Origin: Pontibacter chinhatensis
GTDB taxonomy: Bacteria; Bacteroidota; Bacteroidia; Cytophagales; Hymenobacteraceae
Direction of reading: 5' to 3'
Assembly: GCF_900113285.1 (NCBI RefSeq)
Contig: NZ_FOOT01000001.1
Location: 558,001 to 622,000 of the forward strand
Length of the DNA: 64,000 nucleotides
Shown: in pieces, positions 25,440 through 34,882 of the stretch
Numbering within the stretch: the first letter of the stretch is position 1
Layout: the number at the start of each line of letters is the position of its first letter
Translations under genes and position numbers: made by a program
The notes under the pieces: generated by a model
Seen by the model: only the letters and a program-made list of their open reading frames with translations
The model's database searches: none
Told to the model about the DNA's origin: nothing

Positions 25440-25690
25440 TTTATACTTTTTTGTTCTGTTGCCCTAAAAGGCAAGTGTTGAGTGAACGTGCCTTGGCAGG
25501 TACTGGTTGCTGCCATCCGGCCTGTTCCTAGAGCCGTTTCACAGGTCCTGTAATTATACGTTTCTGTGGGATTGAGAGCGAGGCGGGCACGTAAATATTA
25601 GGCACTTTGTATACTTTATGTAACCAGACTCGTAGAAAAGTTTGCCTGCAGTATAAAGCGGCAGGCAAAGTTAAACTAACCATTAGAACC

Positions 25691-25888
25691 ATGAACCAGA
25701 AACGTACTTTTGGCACCATCCTGACCGTACTAGGCATAGTGGGTATCATTTGGGGAGCCTATGCTTTCCTGATGGGTGGCGACGGTGCTGCGGTTGGCAA
25801 GTATACTTCCGCCGTACCCTTTGTGGTGGGCTTGATCTTCTTTTTTGCCGGGATCAACCTGATCAAAACCACAAAAGACGAAGCATAA
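25691..25888 (+). CDS. Small membrane protein with two TM segments
   Basis: A 65-residue protein: MNQKRTFGTILTVLGIVGII (first segment to about residue 28) and then SAVPFVVGLIFFFAGINLIK (second). A short loop GGDGAAVGKYT joins them. It has no known domain. The open frame runs upstream to 25607, but the ATG at 25691 is preceded by a normal leader and gives the usual N-terminus. Its coding sequence contains the palindrome AAGTATACTT at 25799-25808. A hairpin terminator follows. Confidence 0.7.
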   Translation: MNQKRTFGTILTVLGIVGIIWGAYAFLMGGDGAAVGKYTSAVPFVVGLIFFFAGINLIKTTKDEA

Positions 25889-25908
25889 CGCAGCAACCAA
25901 TAAGCACA

Positions 25909-25945
25909 AAAAAGCCCCCTGCCAGGAAAGCTGACAGGGGGCTTC
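25909..25945. terminator. Bidirectional terminator between convergent genes
   Basis: The stem AAGCCCCCTG/CAGGGGGCTT has a T run on the - strand side (AAAAAAGC on +). It serves the L,D-transpeptidase-family gene best and may also end the small membrane protein transcript. Confidence 0.85.
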
Positions 25946-25971
25946 TATATTGATGGGATTTATACTTACTA

Positions 25972-26796
25972 TTAGCTGTTCAGCACGTCTGTTAAAGTCT
26001 GTGCGGCAAAGTATTCTATAGCCTTGCTGTTGTCTAGGAAACGTGAAGTATACGTTGCATCCTTGCCATGGATGTACAGCACGGACTGGTCCTTAATGGT
26101 CTCAATCACCTGCTTAGACACTTCTGTTGGAACGGCAGGACAACCAAGGCTACGACCCAACCGGCCATTCTGCTTTACAAAGGCCTCAGTGGCGTAGTCT
26201 GCGCCATGCACCACAATGGCCCGCTCCATGGCTTTGTGGTTAAAGCCCTCGTCCATGCCCTGCAGGCGCAGCGAAAGGCCGTGCTTGCCGTAATAGGTAG
26301 CGTCTGTTATGTAAAAGCCTAGGCTGCTCTTGTTAGAGCCATACTCGTTGGAGAACTGCGTGGCAGTATTCTGGCCTGTATTGCGCCCATGGGCCACCAG
26401 CGTGTTAAACAGGACCTTCTTGTTATTCAGGTCAATTATCCAGAGGCGCTTCTGGGTGCTTGACTTAGTGAAGTCCACCACAGAAAGTATGGATTTCTCC
26501 GGGGCGACCATCTGTAGCCGCTTGAAGTTCTGGAAGCCCACCACGGCCTTCTCAAACACATCGTAGGAAAGGCCTTTTTGTGCCAGGCTGGCAGCGTCGT
26601 ATAATTCCTTTACATGATTATTGAAAGCTACTTCCATGGCTGCGGCAGCAGCGCCCTCAGCCCCGCCGTGAGCTAACAGCGCATCTGCCCTGGCCTCCAA
26701 GGCTGCGGGGTTGGCTGCGGCCGGCTCCGGTGCAGAGGCAGGCGAGTTGAAAGAAAGAAGTCCCAGGGTGATTGCAGTCAGAAACACTCTTACCAT
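25972..26796 (-). CDS. Murein L,D-transpeptidase catalytic-domain family protein
   Basis: A 274-residue exported protein with a signal peptide (MVRVFLTAITLGLLSFNSPASA). It then has an Ala-rich spacer, a helical region, and the catalytic domain of the PF13645 type. Key segments are RLWIIDLNNKKVLFNTLVAHGRNTG, FSNEYGSNKSSLGFYIT, VVHGADYAT with His198, and GRLGRSLGCPAVP with Cys219, the expected nucleophile in the (S/H)xGCh motif. Such enzymes form 3-3 crosslinks or act on murein-bound proteins in the periplasm; the reaction of this subfamily has not been shown to my knowledge. It is a single gene. Confidence 0.92.
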   Translation of the reverse strand: MVRVFLTAITLGLLSFNSPASAPEPAAANPAALEARADALLAHGGAEGAAAAAMEVAFNNHVKELYDAASLAQKGLSYDVFEKAVVGFQNFKRLQMVAPEKSILSVVDFTKSSTQKRLWIIDLNNKKVLFNTLVAHGRNTGQNTATQFSNEYGSNKSSLGFYITDATYYGKHGLSLRLQGMDEGFNHKAMERAIVVHGADYATEAFVKQNGRLGRSLGCPAVPTEVSKQVIETIKDQSVLYIHGKDATYTSRFLDNSKAIEYFAAQTLTDVLNS

Positions 26797-26845
26797 AGTA
26801 TTAGATTAAGCTTACTGTTTTTAGAGTTCGGTAAAACAACATGCT

Positions 26846-26930
26846 CAATTGCACAAATTGTTCCGGCCGCTCCCAAACTATACAGAGAAAACTATAGTTA
26901 AATTACATGATTTTTCTGAATTGTGCAATA
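26846..26930. promoter_or_regulatory. Two related short palindromes upstream of the L,D-transpeptidase-family gene
   Basis: CAATTGCACAAATTG (26846-26860) is an inverted repeat with 5-base arms, and GAATTGTGCAATA (26918-26930) repeats its core TTGTGCAAT. They lie 50 and 122 bases upstream of the start at 26796 in a divergent gap. A regulator site is possible, but the arms are short and chance is not excluded. Confidence 0.25.
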
Positions 26931-27064
26931 CCCCAGGCGTTTACTGCAAAAACGTGTAGCTCCTGTGCAGTGGCACCAAACAAAAGAAGCGGAACGGTGT
27001 TTTTTTCGGGTTACCTTTGCTTCGCAGCATAACTTGCTGCAACTTTATACCAACAAGCAATGCC

Positions 27065-27484
27065 ATGTCGAAACGTATTATAGCCACACACCTGCTGGGC
27101 CTGCTGCTTTTGGGAGCCTGTTCTGTGCCCGATACCCTGAAAGACTTTGATAGTGATAGCTGGAAAAGCGACCGCAACGGCTGCGAGAACAAGCGCGCCG
27201 AGCTGGTAGATGATTTTGAACTGATAAGAAAGGAGCTTTACGGCAAGAAAGAGTATGTGGTGCGCAACCTGCTGGGCAAGCCAGACAGCGAAGAGCTAAT
27301 GGAACGCAGCCAGCGCATTTACTTCTATTACATAGAGCCAGGCGACCAATGCCAGCAAACCGATCAGCGCCGTACGCAAATGTCGGAGGCGAACCGCGTG
27401 CAGGTGCGCCTTAACTCGGTGGGCAAAGTATCCGAAGTGACCTACTACCGACCCGTAGTAGCAGAAACAACGAAGGCCGAGTAA
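27065..27484 (+). CDS. Lipoprotein with a SmpA/BamE-like feel, function unknown
   Basis: A 139-residue protein with a lipoprotein signal (MSKRIIATHLLGLLLLGAC, Cys19). The mature part includes LIRKELYGKKEYVVRNLLGKPDSEELMERSQRIYFYYIEPGDQC, then VQVRLNSVGKVSEVTYYRP. The 'vrnlLGkPd...YY' pattern followed by a 'v.l...G.V..v.yyrp' strand is like the BamE/SmpA fold, in which a helix pair packs on a short sheet. The likeness is by pattern only. The start at 27065 is chosen for the signal peptide; the frame is open to 27017. The stop lies inside the left arm of a terminator hairpin. Confidence 0.75.
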   Translation: MSKRIIATHLLGLLLLGACSVPDTLKDFDSDSWKSDRNGCENKRAELVDDFELIRKELYGKKEYVVRNLLGKPDSEELMERSQRIYFYYIEPGDQCQQTDQRRTQMSEANRVQVRLNSVGKVSEVTYYRPVVAETTKAE

Positions 27485-27504
27485 TCACCCGGCCTTCGTT
27501 TTAT
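27469..27504. terminator. Bidirectional terminator overlapping the stop codon
   Basis: The stem AACGAAGGCCG/CGGCCTTCGTT is followed by TTTT on the + strand, and it ends 2 bases before the convergent stop codon at 27507. The left arm covers the last codons of the + gene. Confidence 0.85.
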
Positions 27505-27506
27505 AC

Positions 27507-27902
27507 TTATTCCTCATGCTCTGTAATCAGATGGGCATCTAGCCTGCCCTCCAGCTTCTGGTATTTCAGCAGCTGTTGTGCCGTCAGCACACTTCTCAGG
27601 TTCTCGTCGTTCTGGCGCTGTACGCTTCTGAACTCCCTGGCCCGTGAGAGCGCGTCATGAGCGAAGCTCGCCTCCACCTGCTGCAGTTGCTGGTAGCGGC
27701 TCTTGTTTAGCTTATCTACCATCAGGTACTGCTCCTCTGTCAAGCTTAACTCCTGCTTCATTTCCATACTTGCCATGGCAGGTCCGTCCAGCTCCATCGA
27801 CAGCACTACTATATCCAGTCCGTCATCAGCAGAGCCTAGACGCTGGGCATAACCGGCCGTTCCCATCAGCACCATAACAAGTATAAGTAAAGATTTTTTC
27901 AT
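27507..27902 (-). CDS. Exported small helical protein, Spy/CpxP-like pattern
   Basis: A 131-residue protein with a signal peptide (MKKSLLILVMVLMGTAGYAQ). The mature part is nearly all helical: MKQELSLTEEQYLMVDKLNKSRYQQLQQ, then a helix rich in Arg/Gln, and LRSVLTAQQLLKYQKLEGRL. Two 'LT..Q' motifs about 55 residues apart are like the LTXXQ motifs of Spy/CpxP periplasmic chaperones. This is a resemblance only. It shares a terminator with the convergent lipoprotein gene. The 308-base AT-rich gap to the right holds its promoter. Confidence 0.7.
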   Translation of the reverse strand: MKKSLLILVMVLMGTAGYAQRLGSADDGLDIVVLSMELDGPAMASMEMKQELSLTEEQYLMVDKLNKSRYQQLQQVEASFAHDALSRAREFRSVQRQNDENLRSVLTAQQLLKYQKLEGRLDAHLITEHEE

Positions 27903-28210
27903 TGGGTTTTGATACGTGTTAGTAGTTAAAGTTCTTTTTAGCTGTCTTAAACGTACAATTCTGATGCAAGTTAGTAAAAAATCTAAATATTATACTTTTA
28001 AATTATTTTTTTTAACATTTATCACATTTAGGACAAAATATTACTTGTCTTAGCCTATCTAAAACCTCTTTACTAAATACATTCCGCTTTTTGTAACCCT
28101 ACTGCCTGCCCCGTGTATATCTAATATAAGCACTTTGAGTTATAGTACTTTTTTAAACAGGTGCTACTAATTTTTAATTATTATACAGGGATTAATTATA
28201 CTTATTTGAT
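27903..28210. other. AT-rich divergent promoter region, no gene seen
   Basis: About 300 AT-rich bases separate two divergent genes. TATACTT motifs are at about 27990 and 28198, the latter 9 bases before the ATG at 28211. Long A/T runs at 28000-28030 could be an UP-like or curved region. No clear TAnnTTTG box is seen. Confidence 0.4.
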
Positions 28211-28450
28211 ATGAGAACCAGGTTTTACAATCCCAGCAAACTGGAGGTCAACTTTGCAAGGGCAATAAAGGACCTAACCCAACAGCTGGAGAAGAAATTG
28301 GACGAAGGCGAGAAAGTAATCAACACGGAATCTATACACAACACTGATAACCCGATGGTTATCTTTAAGCTACAGGACAAGGAAGGTGACTTGCACGAAG
28401 TGGTGGTACAATTTATACAGCGGCCAGACAACTTAGTGAAACAGGAATAA
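28211..28450 (+). CDS. Small cytosolic protein, function unknown
   Basis: A 79-residue hydrophilic protein: MRTRFYNPSKLEVNFARAIK, then DLTQQLEKKLDEGEKVINTE and strands PMVIFKLQDKEGDLHEVVVQFIQRPD. An alpha-beta-beta pattern is likely. It has no signal peptide and no recognised family. The frame is clean, the composition is protein-like, and a very strong terminator follows 7 bases after the stop, which supports a real gene. Confidence 0.7.
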   Translation: MRTRFYNPSKLEVNFARAIKDLTQQLEKKLDEGEKVINTESIHNTDNPMVIFKLQDKEGDLHEVVVQFIQRPDNLVKQE

Positions 28451-28456
28451 CCAACA

Positions 28457-28505
28457 ATAAATGCCGGAGCGCCAGCTAAAGTATAGCTGGCGCTCCGGCA
28501 TTTAT
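28457..28505. terminator. Very strong bidirectional hairpin with AAGTATA in the loop
   Basis: A perfect 21-base stem (ATAAATGCCGGAGCGCCAGC... on the left) has a 7-base loop AAAGTAT, so the overrepresented heptamer straddles loop and stem. It stands between the small gene at 28211 and the convergent gene at 28527. Confidence 0.88.
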
Positions 28506-28526
28506 AAATAACATATCATAAAGCTG

Positions 28527-28985
28527 CTATGGCGCCCCCGGCACTTTGTATTGTCGCTGCTTAAACCACTGCATGGCAATAAACGAGATCATCAGCCCCG
28601 AGATAACACCCTCCAGCAGCAGCACCGAAAAGATTACGACGCCGGGCGTAGATTCTATGCGCTCCCCAAAATATCTCTCAGCAGAGAGCACTTCCACTAG
28701 GTCCTGTCCTGCCGTCTTAATGTAAACGACCATAAAGGCGGAGAACACCACCGAAGCTACAACAGATGTTATAATGCCGGTGGCCAGCCCCTTAAAGTAC
28801 GAGATGTTTCCCGATACCATCTTTTTGTAGCCTCTGATGGCCAACACCACGCCTACTGCCAGAATGAGTCCGTTTAGAAAGCGCAGTTCAACAATATGCA
28901 CCAGCCCGACCAGCTTCATCAGAAAGAAATAGGCAAAGAGTGCCACTGCGGTAAGCAGGCCATACTTCAGGCCAATCTTCTCCAT
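28527..28985 (-). CDS. DUF4199-like four-TM membrane protein (copy 1)
   Basis: A 152-residue protein with four hydrophobic segments: MEKIGLKYGLLTAVALFAYF, FLNGLILAVGVVLAI, GLATGIITSVVASVVFSAFM and GVVIFSVLLLEGVISGLMISF. The ends 'KYGLL' and 'FIAMQWFK' are shared with the next gene upstream (29046-29519), so the two are tandem paralogues. The pattern fits DUF4199-type membrane proteins of Bacteroidota, whose function is unknown. The gap to the upstream paralogue is 60 bases and they probably form one transcript. Confidence 0.72.
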   Translation of the reverse strand: MEKIGLKYGLLTAVALFAYFFLMKLVGLVHIVELRFLNGLILAVGVVLAIRGYKKMVSGNISYFKGLATGIITSVVASVVFSAFMVVYIKTAGQDLVEVLSAERYFGERIESTPGVVIFSVLLLEGVISGLMISFIAMQWFKQRQYKVPGAP

Positions 28986-29045
28986 AGTTAGTAAAGTAAG
29001 GTTCTAGGGTTTAATCGCTATAAGTAAGGTAATACAGCAGTTCTG

Positions 29046-29519
29046 CTAAACCTGATTTGGCATGGTATGCTCCGGGCTCTTAAACCATTGCATGGCAATA
29101 AAGCCGATGATAAAGCCTGGCCAGGTACCATGCGCGATGGTTATCCAGAACATGGCCAGCACCGACAGTCCTGCCGGGAACAGGGCGCTTGCCTGCATCA
29201 TCTCCAGGTACGAGCTGTCGAACACGGTAACGTAAAGGACCAGGAATAGGGCCAGAATCAACGAGGAAACAAAGGCCGTTACTACGCCAATACCCAGCCC
29301 GTCGAAGTACCGGATAAAGCCACGGTTGATACGTTTGAACTTGGATATCGCCACAACAATACCAATGATTAGAAAGATGCCGCTCAGGTAAGAAAGCTCC
29401 ACAATTTCTGTAAGTCCGATAATTCGCATTATCAGGAAGAACACAATGTGCGCCACCCCTACCAGCAAGCCATACTTTATCCCAATATTCTGGAAAGAAA
29501 CTTTATTAGTAGAAGCCAT
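29046..29519 (-). CDS. DUF4199-like four-TM membrane protein (copy 2)
   Basis: A 157-residue paralogue of the neighbouring protein, with a 10-residue N-terminal extension before IGIKYGLLVGVAHIVFFLI. It has four hydrophobic segments, a basic loop (ISKFKRINRGFIRYF) after the second, and the same terminal motif FIGFIAMQWFK. The copies differ at most positions, so the duplication is old. It is the first gene of the pair; 29520-29811 upstream is AT-rich and holds the divergent promoters of this gene and ybiT. Confidence 0.72.
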   Translation of the reverse strand: MASTNKVSFQNIGIKYGLLVGVAHIVFFLIMRIIGLTEIVELSYLSGIFLIIGIVVAISKFKRINRGFIRYFDGLGIGVVTAFVSSLILALFLVLYVTVFDSSYLEMMQASALFPAGLSVLAMFWITIAHGTWPGFIIGFIAMQWFKSPEHTMPNQV

Positions 29520-29693
29520 GTCTTATCTTATTTGTTGTTAATGATCTATTTGTTAAAATGAACAGTTCCAACGGTGCCTTGGTTAGAACTAAGACTCCCT
29601 CCGGCATGTTATCAAACCAGCGGGGCCGTGTCCATCAATATTATTGAAATTATATACTAAAGATTGCACCCGAGCGTTGTGCTCCGGGCATGA

Positions 29694-31478
<1,785 letters not shown>

Positions 31479-31511
31479 GTATATAGTTCCATCTAAATAC
31501 TGAAAGAACCT

Positions 31512-32210
31512 ATGCTGAAGCCATCGCGCCTCTGTACTCCTCTGTTACTGTTGTTCGGGTTGCTGCTTGGCACCGAAGCGCTTGCCCAGGTGCCGGACAC
31601 CACCTACCGTAAACCGGAACTTCCCACCGGCCCACCGGCCCCCGTGGAGCAGCCACGGCCACAACCCCGTGTTGTAGAGCGGCCGCAGCCTGAACCTACG
31701 GTTGTTAAGGAGCAGGTGGCGGAAGAGCCAGAAGAGCAACTGCGGTTTATCGATAAGTTATACTTTGGCGGCAGTTTTGGCCTTCAGTTTGGCACATATA
31801 CGAATATCTCCCTGCTGCCCACCATCAGCTACGCCATTACGCCACGGTTCTTTGCAGGCGTGGGAGGCGTATACCATTACCAGAGCGGAGGAGGCTTTAA
31901 CATGCACCACTACGGGGGGCGCGGCATTCTGCAACTGGAGATGTTTGATGTAGGAAGCGGCACTGTGCTGGCCCACGGGGAAGTGGAAACGCTAAGTATA
32001 GCGGTTCCCTTCTACGATGTGTATGGCAGGCGGCGTACCGACCGCTCGGCATTAAGTATTCCGTTGGTGGGCCTGGGGTACAGGCAGCGCATCTCCGGCA
32101 AGGGCTCCTTCGATTTGCTGGTGCTCTACAACGGGAACGGCGATCCGATAAACCCTTACAATAACCCGGTGATACGTGCAGGATTTAACTTCCCTTTTAC
32201 CAGTCGCTAA
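31512..32210 (+). CDS. Exported outer-membrane-type beta-barrel protein with Pro-rich linker
   Basis: A 232-residue protein with a signal peptide (TPLLLLFGLLLGTEALAQ). A linker rich in Pro, Glu and Val (about residues 28-75, for example PAPVEQPRPQPRVVERPQPE) is followed by alternating hydrophobic strands such as LYFGGSFGLQFGTYTNI, TPRFFAGVGGVYHYQSG and IPLVGLGYRQRISG. It ends FNFPFTSR, consistent with a barrel that ends in an aromatic residue. The function is unknown. It follows ybiT by 33 bases and may share its transcript. A strong terminator follows. Confidence 0.75.
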   Translation: MLKPSRLCTPLLLLFGLLLGTEALAQVPDTTYRKPELPTGPPAPVEQPRPQPRVVERPQPEPTVVKEQVAEEPEEQLRFIDKLYFGGSFGLQFGTYTNISLLPTISYAITPRFFAGVGGVYHYQSGGGFNMHHYGGRGILQLEMFDVGSGTVLAHGEVETLSIAVPFYDVYGRRRTDRSALSIPLVGLGYRQRISGKGSFDLLVLYNGNGDPINPYNNPVIRAGFNFPFTSR

Positions 32211-32233
32211 GTATAAGTATAAAGTATAAAAGC

Positions 32234-32270
32234 AAAAAGGGCTGCCGTGAAAACGGCAGCCCTTCTGTTT
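32234..32270. terminator. Bidirectional terminator
   Basis: The stem AAGGGCTGCCGT/ACGGCAGCCCTT with loop GAAA sits between a + gene and the convergent small membrane gene at 32285. Three AAGTATA motifs stand just before it (32211-32230). Confidence 0.85.
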
Positions 32271-32284
32271 TAAAGAGTACGCTA

Positions 32285-32434
32285 TCATCCCCGTATTAGG
32301 CGAAGCAGTACCACTATAATGGCGATTACAAGCAGGATGTGTATCAGACCACCCACAGCATCAGGGAATCCCAGGAAACCAATCAGCCAGATGATCACGA
32401 GCACTACAGCTATAATATAAAGTAAATTTCCCAT
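32285..32434 (-). CDS. lmo0937-type small membrane protein (copy 1)
   Basis: A 49-residue protein that reads MGNLLYIIAVVLVIIWLIGF and then LGFPDAVGGLIHILLVIAII, VVLLRLIRG. Two hydrophobic segments are joined by a GFPDAVGG turn. This is the lmo0937 family of tiny membrane proteins, common in Bacteroidota. Their role is not established, though they are often stress-linked. A near-identical copy is encoded at 32499-32651, 64 bases upstream on the same strand. Confidence 0.85.
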   Translation of the reverse strand: MGNLLYIIAVVLVIIWLIGFLGFPDAVGGLIHILLVIAIIVVLLRLIRG

Positions 32435-32498
32435 AGTTTTGTCGGTTAAATAGTGTTCGAGTTGTTTTTATCTTTTTAACGTAAATGCACGCTGTTGG

Positions 32499-32651
32499 TT
32501 AGGCACTGCGTATCAGGCGCAACAGCACCGCAATTACAGCTAATACCAGCAACACGTGTATGATTCCGCCTACGGCATCAGGGAAGCCCAGGAATCCGAT
32601 AAGCCAGAAAATCACCAGCACTACGGCGATGATATAAAGTAAATTTCCCAT
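32499..32651 (-). CDS. lmo0937-type small membrane protein (copy 2)
   Basis: A 50-residue paralogue of the protein at 32285-32434. The first 26 residues differ at one position only (VIFWLIGF instead of VIIWLIGF), and the second segment is more diverged (IIHVLLVLAVIAVLLRLIRSA). The start codon context 'ctttatttttc' is the same in both. This is a recent tandem duplication. It is a short gene (50 codons). Confidence 0.85.
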   Translation of the reverse strand: MGNLLYIIAVVLVIFWLIGFLGFPDAVGGIIHVLLVLAVIAVLLRLIRSA

Positions 32652-32996
32652 AGTTGTATCTTTATTTTTCAGCCTTAGAGCCGCAGTTGCAAACCAGCAC
32701 CCGCCGGGCTCATAGGTATTGTGTTTTTAATTTTTAGCTTTTACGGTGCTTCTTTACAAAGGATTTATATTATGCAATAATTTTCTATTCCAATAGGTAG
32801 TTTTATCTATATACATCTAGTTATGATACTTTATAAAACATAAGGTTTACAACCCATTATAGCACCTATAAGCCGCTACCTCAGGCACTCGCTCCAACTG
32901 TTGCTTCCTCGTGACTTCCATTTATGCAGGGTAAACCCAAGAAAGGGAGTGCCAACTGGTTTATATGAGTATTCAAAGAATTCCTCCTCAAAAAAC
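32652..32996. other. AT-rich divergent gap, no gene seen
   Basis: About 345 bases between the small membrane protein gene and the dehydrogenase promoter. A run of TAT/ATA-rich sequence at 32760-32850 contains 'atataca' and 'ataaaacata' elements. No credible frame and no hairpin terminator are seen. It carries the promoter of the small membrane genes, but I cannot assign the box. Confidence 0.4.
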
Positions 32997-33025
32997 TTGG
33001 GATAAGTATAAACTTGTTAGCTTTG
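32997..33025 (+). promoter_or_regulatory. Promoter of the 3-hydroxybutyryl-CoA dehydrogenase gene
   Basis: A TTG at 32997-32999 and the -7 box TAGCTTTG at 33018-33025 are 18 bases apart, close to the Bacteroidota spacing of -33 TTTG and -7 TAnnTTTG. The start codon lies 36 bases later. An AAGTATA motif sits between the boxes. Confidence 0.6.
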
Positions 33026-33061
33026 TATGGATTAAAAACTGACTAACTATACTTTATACTT

Positions 33062-33955
33062 ATGAAGAAAGTAGCCGTAATTGGGTCGGGCACAATGGGC
33101 AACGGAATAGCCCACGTGTTTGCGCAGCATGGTTTTATAGTTTCCTTAATTGATATATCGGAGGATGCCCTCGGGAAAGCCATCGGCACCATCTCGAAAA
33201 ACCTGGACCGCATCATCGCCAAAGGCAACCTGACTGAGGAGCAGAAAGAGCAGACGCTGGCAAACATCAGCACTTTTACTTCTATGCAGGAAGGTGTTAA
33301 GGACGTGGATCTGGTAGTAGAGGCTGCCACCGAGAATGCAGACCTGAAACTAAAGATCTTCCGCGACCTGGACAGCCTCACGAAACCTGAAGCCATCCTT
33401 GCCTCCAATACCTCCTCTATCTCTATCACCAAAATCGCCTCTGTTACCAACCGCCCCGACAAGGTGATTGGCATGCACTTCATGAACCCGGTTCCGGTTA
33501 TGAAGCTGGTGGAAGTGATACGTGGCTACTCTACCTCCGACGAGGTGACAAGGCAGATTGTCGAGCTGTCCAAGCAACTGGGTAAAGTGCCTGCTGAGGC
33601 CAACGACTACCCTGGCTTTGTGGCCAACCGTATTCTGATGCCTATGATCAACGAGGCCATTTACAGTCTCTACGAAGGTGTGGCCGGCGTGGAAGAGATC
33701 GACACAATTATGAAGCTGGGTATGGCGCACCCGATGGGCCCGTTGCAACTGGCCGACTTTATCGGGCTGGATGTTTGCCTGTCTATACTTCACGTGCTGC
33801 ACGATGGCTTTGGCAACCCTAAGTATGCGCCTTGCCCGCTGCTGGTAAATATGGTGCAGGCCGGACATAAGGGAGTAAAATCCGGACAGGGCTTCTATAG
33901 CTGGACACACGGCACCAAGGAGTTGGTAGTAGCTGACAGGTTTAAGAAACACTAA
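33062..33955 (+). CDS. 3-hydroxybutyryl-CoA dehydrogenase
   Basis: It oxidises (S)-3-hydroxybutyryl-CoA to acetoacetyl-CoA, or runs in reverse, in the cytosol with NAD(P). In the 297-residue protein the Rossmann motif VAVIGSGTMGNGIAHVFA is at residues 4-21. VVEAATENADLKLKIFRDLD and ILASNTSSISITKIAS follow, then the catalytic His in GMHFMNPVPVMKLVEVI, and NDYPGFVANRILMPMINEAI. The C-terminal helices include EEIDTIMKLGMAHPMGPLQLADFIGLD. The size and order are those of the short Hbd/FadB2 type. A VOC-family gene follows 13 bases after the stop, probably in the same operon. Confidence 0.95.
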   Translation: MKKVAVIGSGTMGNGIAHVFAQHGFIVSLIDISEDALGKAIGTISKNLDRIIAKGNLTEEQKEQTLANISTFTSMQEGVKDVDLVVEAATENADLKLKIFRDLDSLTKPEAILASNTSSISITKIASVTNRPDKVIGMHFMNPVPVMKLVEVIRGYSTSDEVTRQIVELSKQLGKVPAEANDYPGFVANRILMPMINEAIYSLYEGVAGVEEIDTIMKLGMAHPMGPLQLADFIGLDVCLSILHVLHDGFGNPKYAPCPLLVNMVQAGHKGVKSGQGFYSWTHGTKELVVADRFKKH

Positions 33956-33968
33956 CCTATACTTATAT

Positions 33969-34361
33969 ATGAGTCAGGAGCAGAACAATGTGGTTGGCTG
34001 GTTTGAGATACCAGTAACAGATATGCCGCGTGCTATAAAGTTCTACAACGCCGTGTTTGGCTATGCGCTGGAGAGCCAGCAGTTTGGCGACGAAGAGATG
34101 GCTTGGTTCCCATGGGTGGAGAATGGCCAAGGCGCGTCAGGATCGCTGGTGAAGCACGAGCAGCTTTACCAACCCTCAGCACAGGGCACGATTGTATACT
34201 TCTCCTCCCCTTCCGGTGACTTGGTTAATGAGCTGAACAAAGTAGAAACAGCAGGCGGTAAAGTGCTGCAGCAGAAAACCCTCATCACCGAAAAGATAGG
34301 TTACATGTGCCTGCTGCTGGACTCTGAAGGCAATCGTATCGCTATCCACTCCCGAAAATAA
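33969..34361 (+). CDS. VOC-fold glyoxalase/bleomycin-resistance family protein
   Basis: A 130-residue single-domain VOC protein: VGWFEIPVTDMPRAIKFYNAVFGYALESQQFGDEEMAWFPW, then a second beta-alpha-beta set with GTIVYFSSPSGDLVNELNKVETAGGKVLQQKTLI and GYMCLLLDSEGNRIAIHSRK. The 'WFEIPVTD..RA..FY..VF' start is typical of the GH23/27-type VOC members, whose substrates are unknown. It is co-directional with the dehydrogenase gene (13-base gap). A terminator follows at 34386-34415. Confidence 0.9.
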   Translation: MSQEQNNVVGWFEIPVTDMPRAIKFYNAVFGYALESQQFGDEEMAWFPWVENGQGASGSLVKHEQLYQPSAQGTIVYFSSPSGDLVNELNKVETAGGKVLQQKTLITEKIGYMCLLLDSEGNRIAIHSRK

Positions 34362-34385
34362 GCGTTATATATCGCCCACTAGCAT

Positions 34386-34415
34386 AAAAGCCGCTGCGGT
34401 TCCGTAGCGGCTTTT
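34386..34415 (+). terminator. Terminator after the dehydrogenase/VOC operon
   Basis: A stem AAAAGCCGCT/AGCGGCTTTT with a 10-base loop follows 25 bases after the VOC stop, with a T run. Confidence 0.88.
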
Positions 34416-34882
34416 GTGATCCTGCCCCTATACCTTGCCCGTAGCTGGCATTTTTCTGCAGACTCAGCTGTTCGTGGTGCTATATAAACTGCAGTAAATG
34501 GCCCTTTCCGCATGCCGAACGTGCATTTTTAACAATACTATTATTTTTTAAGACACCATCTGTTATATTTCTTGAATTACTTCTCCTGCTTGATGGACCT
34601 AAAAAGTGCAATTACAGCTCTAGTAATAAAGCAGTTACGTCCCAAATAGTACCAAGCTCTGTACTACGCTCCCATTGTCCTGCTTCTTCCTCCCAGAATT
34701 TCCAATACAATTTCGATTAGAACTGCGCTATAATTAGAATAAGTACATAACAACTTGTTATACTGCTGAACGTATTGTAATAATCGAAAATCATCTTTGA
34801 CAATACTAATATCAATACAATTAATGACGAACCGATTGCCCTATACTAGCTAACTATTTCAACACACCCTAAAATTCTTGCA
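34416..34882 (+). promoter_or_regulatory. Long AT-rich leader upstream of the exopolysaccharide cluster
   Basis: The 467 bases between the terminator at 34415 and the Wza-like gene contain no gene. The right half is AT-rich and holds many short TA-rich elements, for example CATCTTTG at 34792-34799, which misses the TAnnTTTG box at one base. Such a long leader is where a UpxY-type antiterminator would act in Bacteroides capsule loci; the cluster encodes one at 38188. A regulatory role here is inference. No strong hairpin was found by eye. Confidence 0.35.

Noticed and set aside
33350..33952. 200-codon - strand frame inside the dehydrogenase gene
   Set aside because: It is antisense to a gene with all the Hbd motifs; His-rich content is typical of such shadows.
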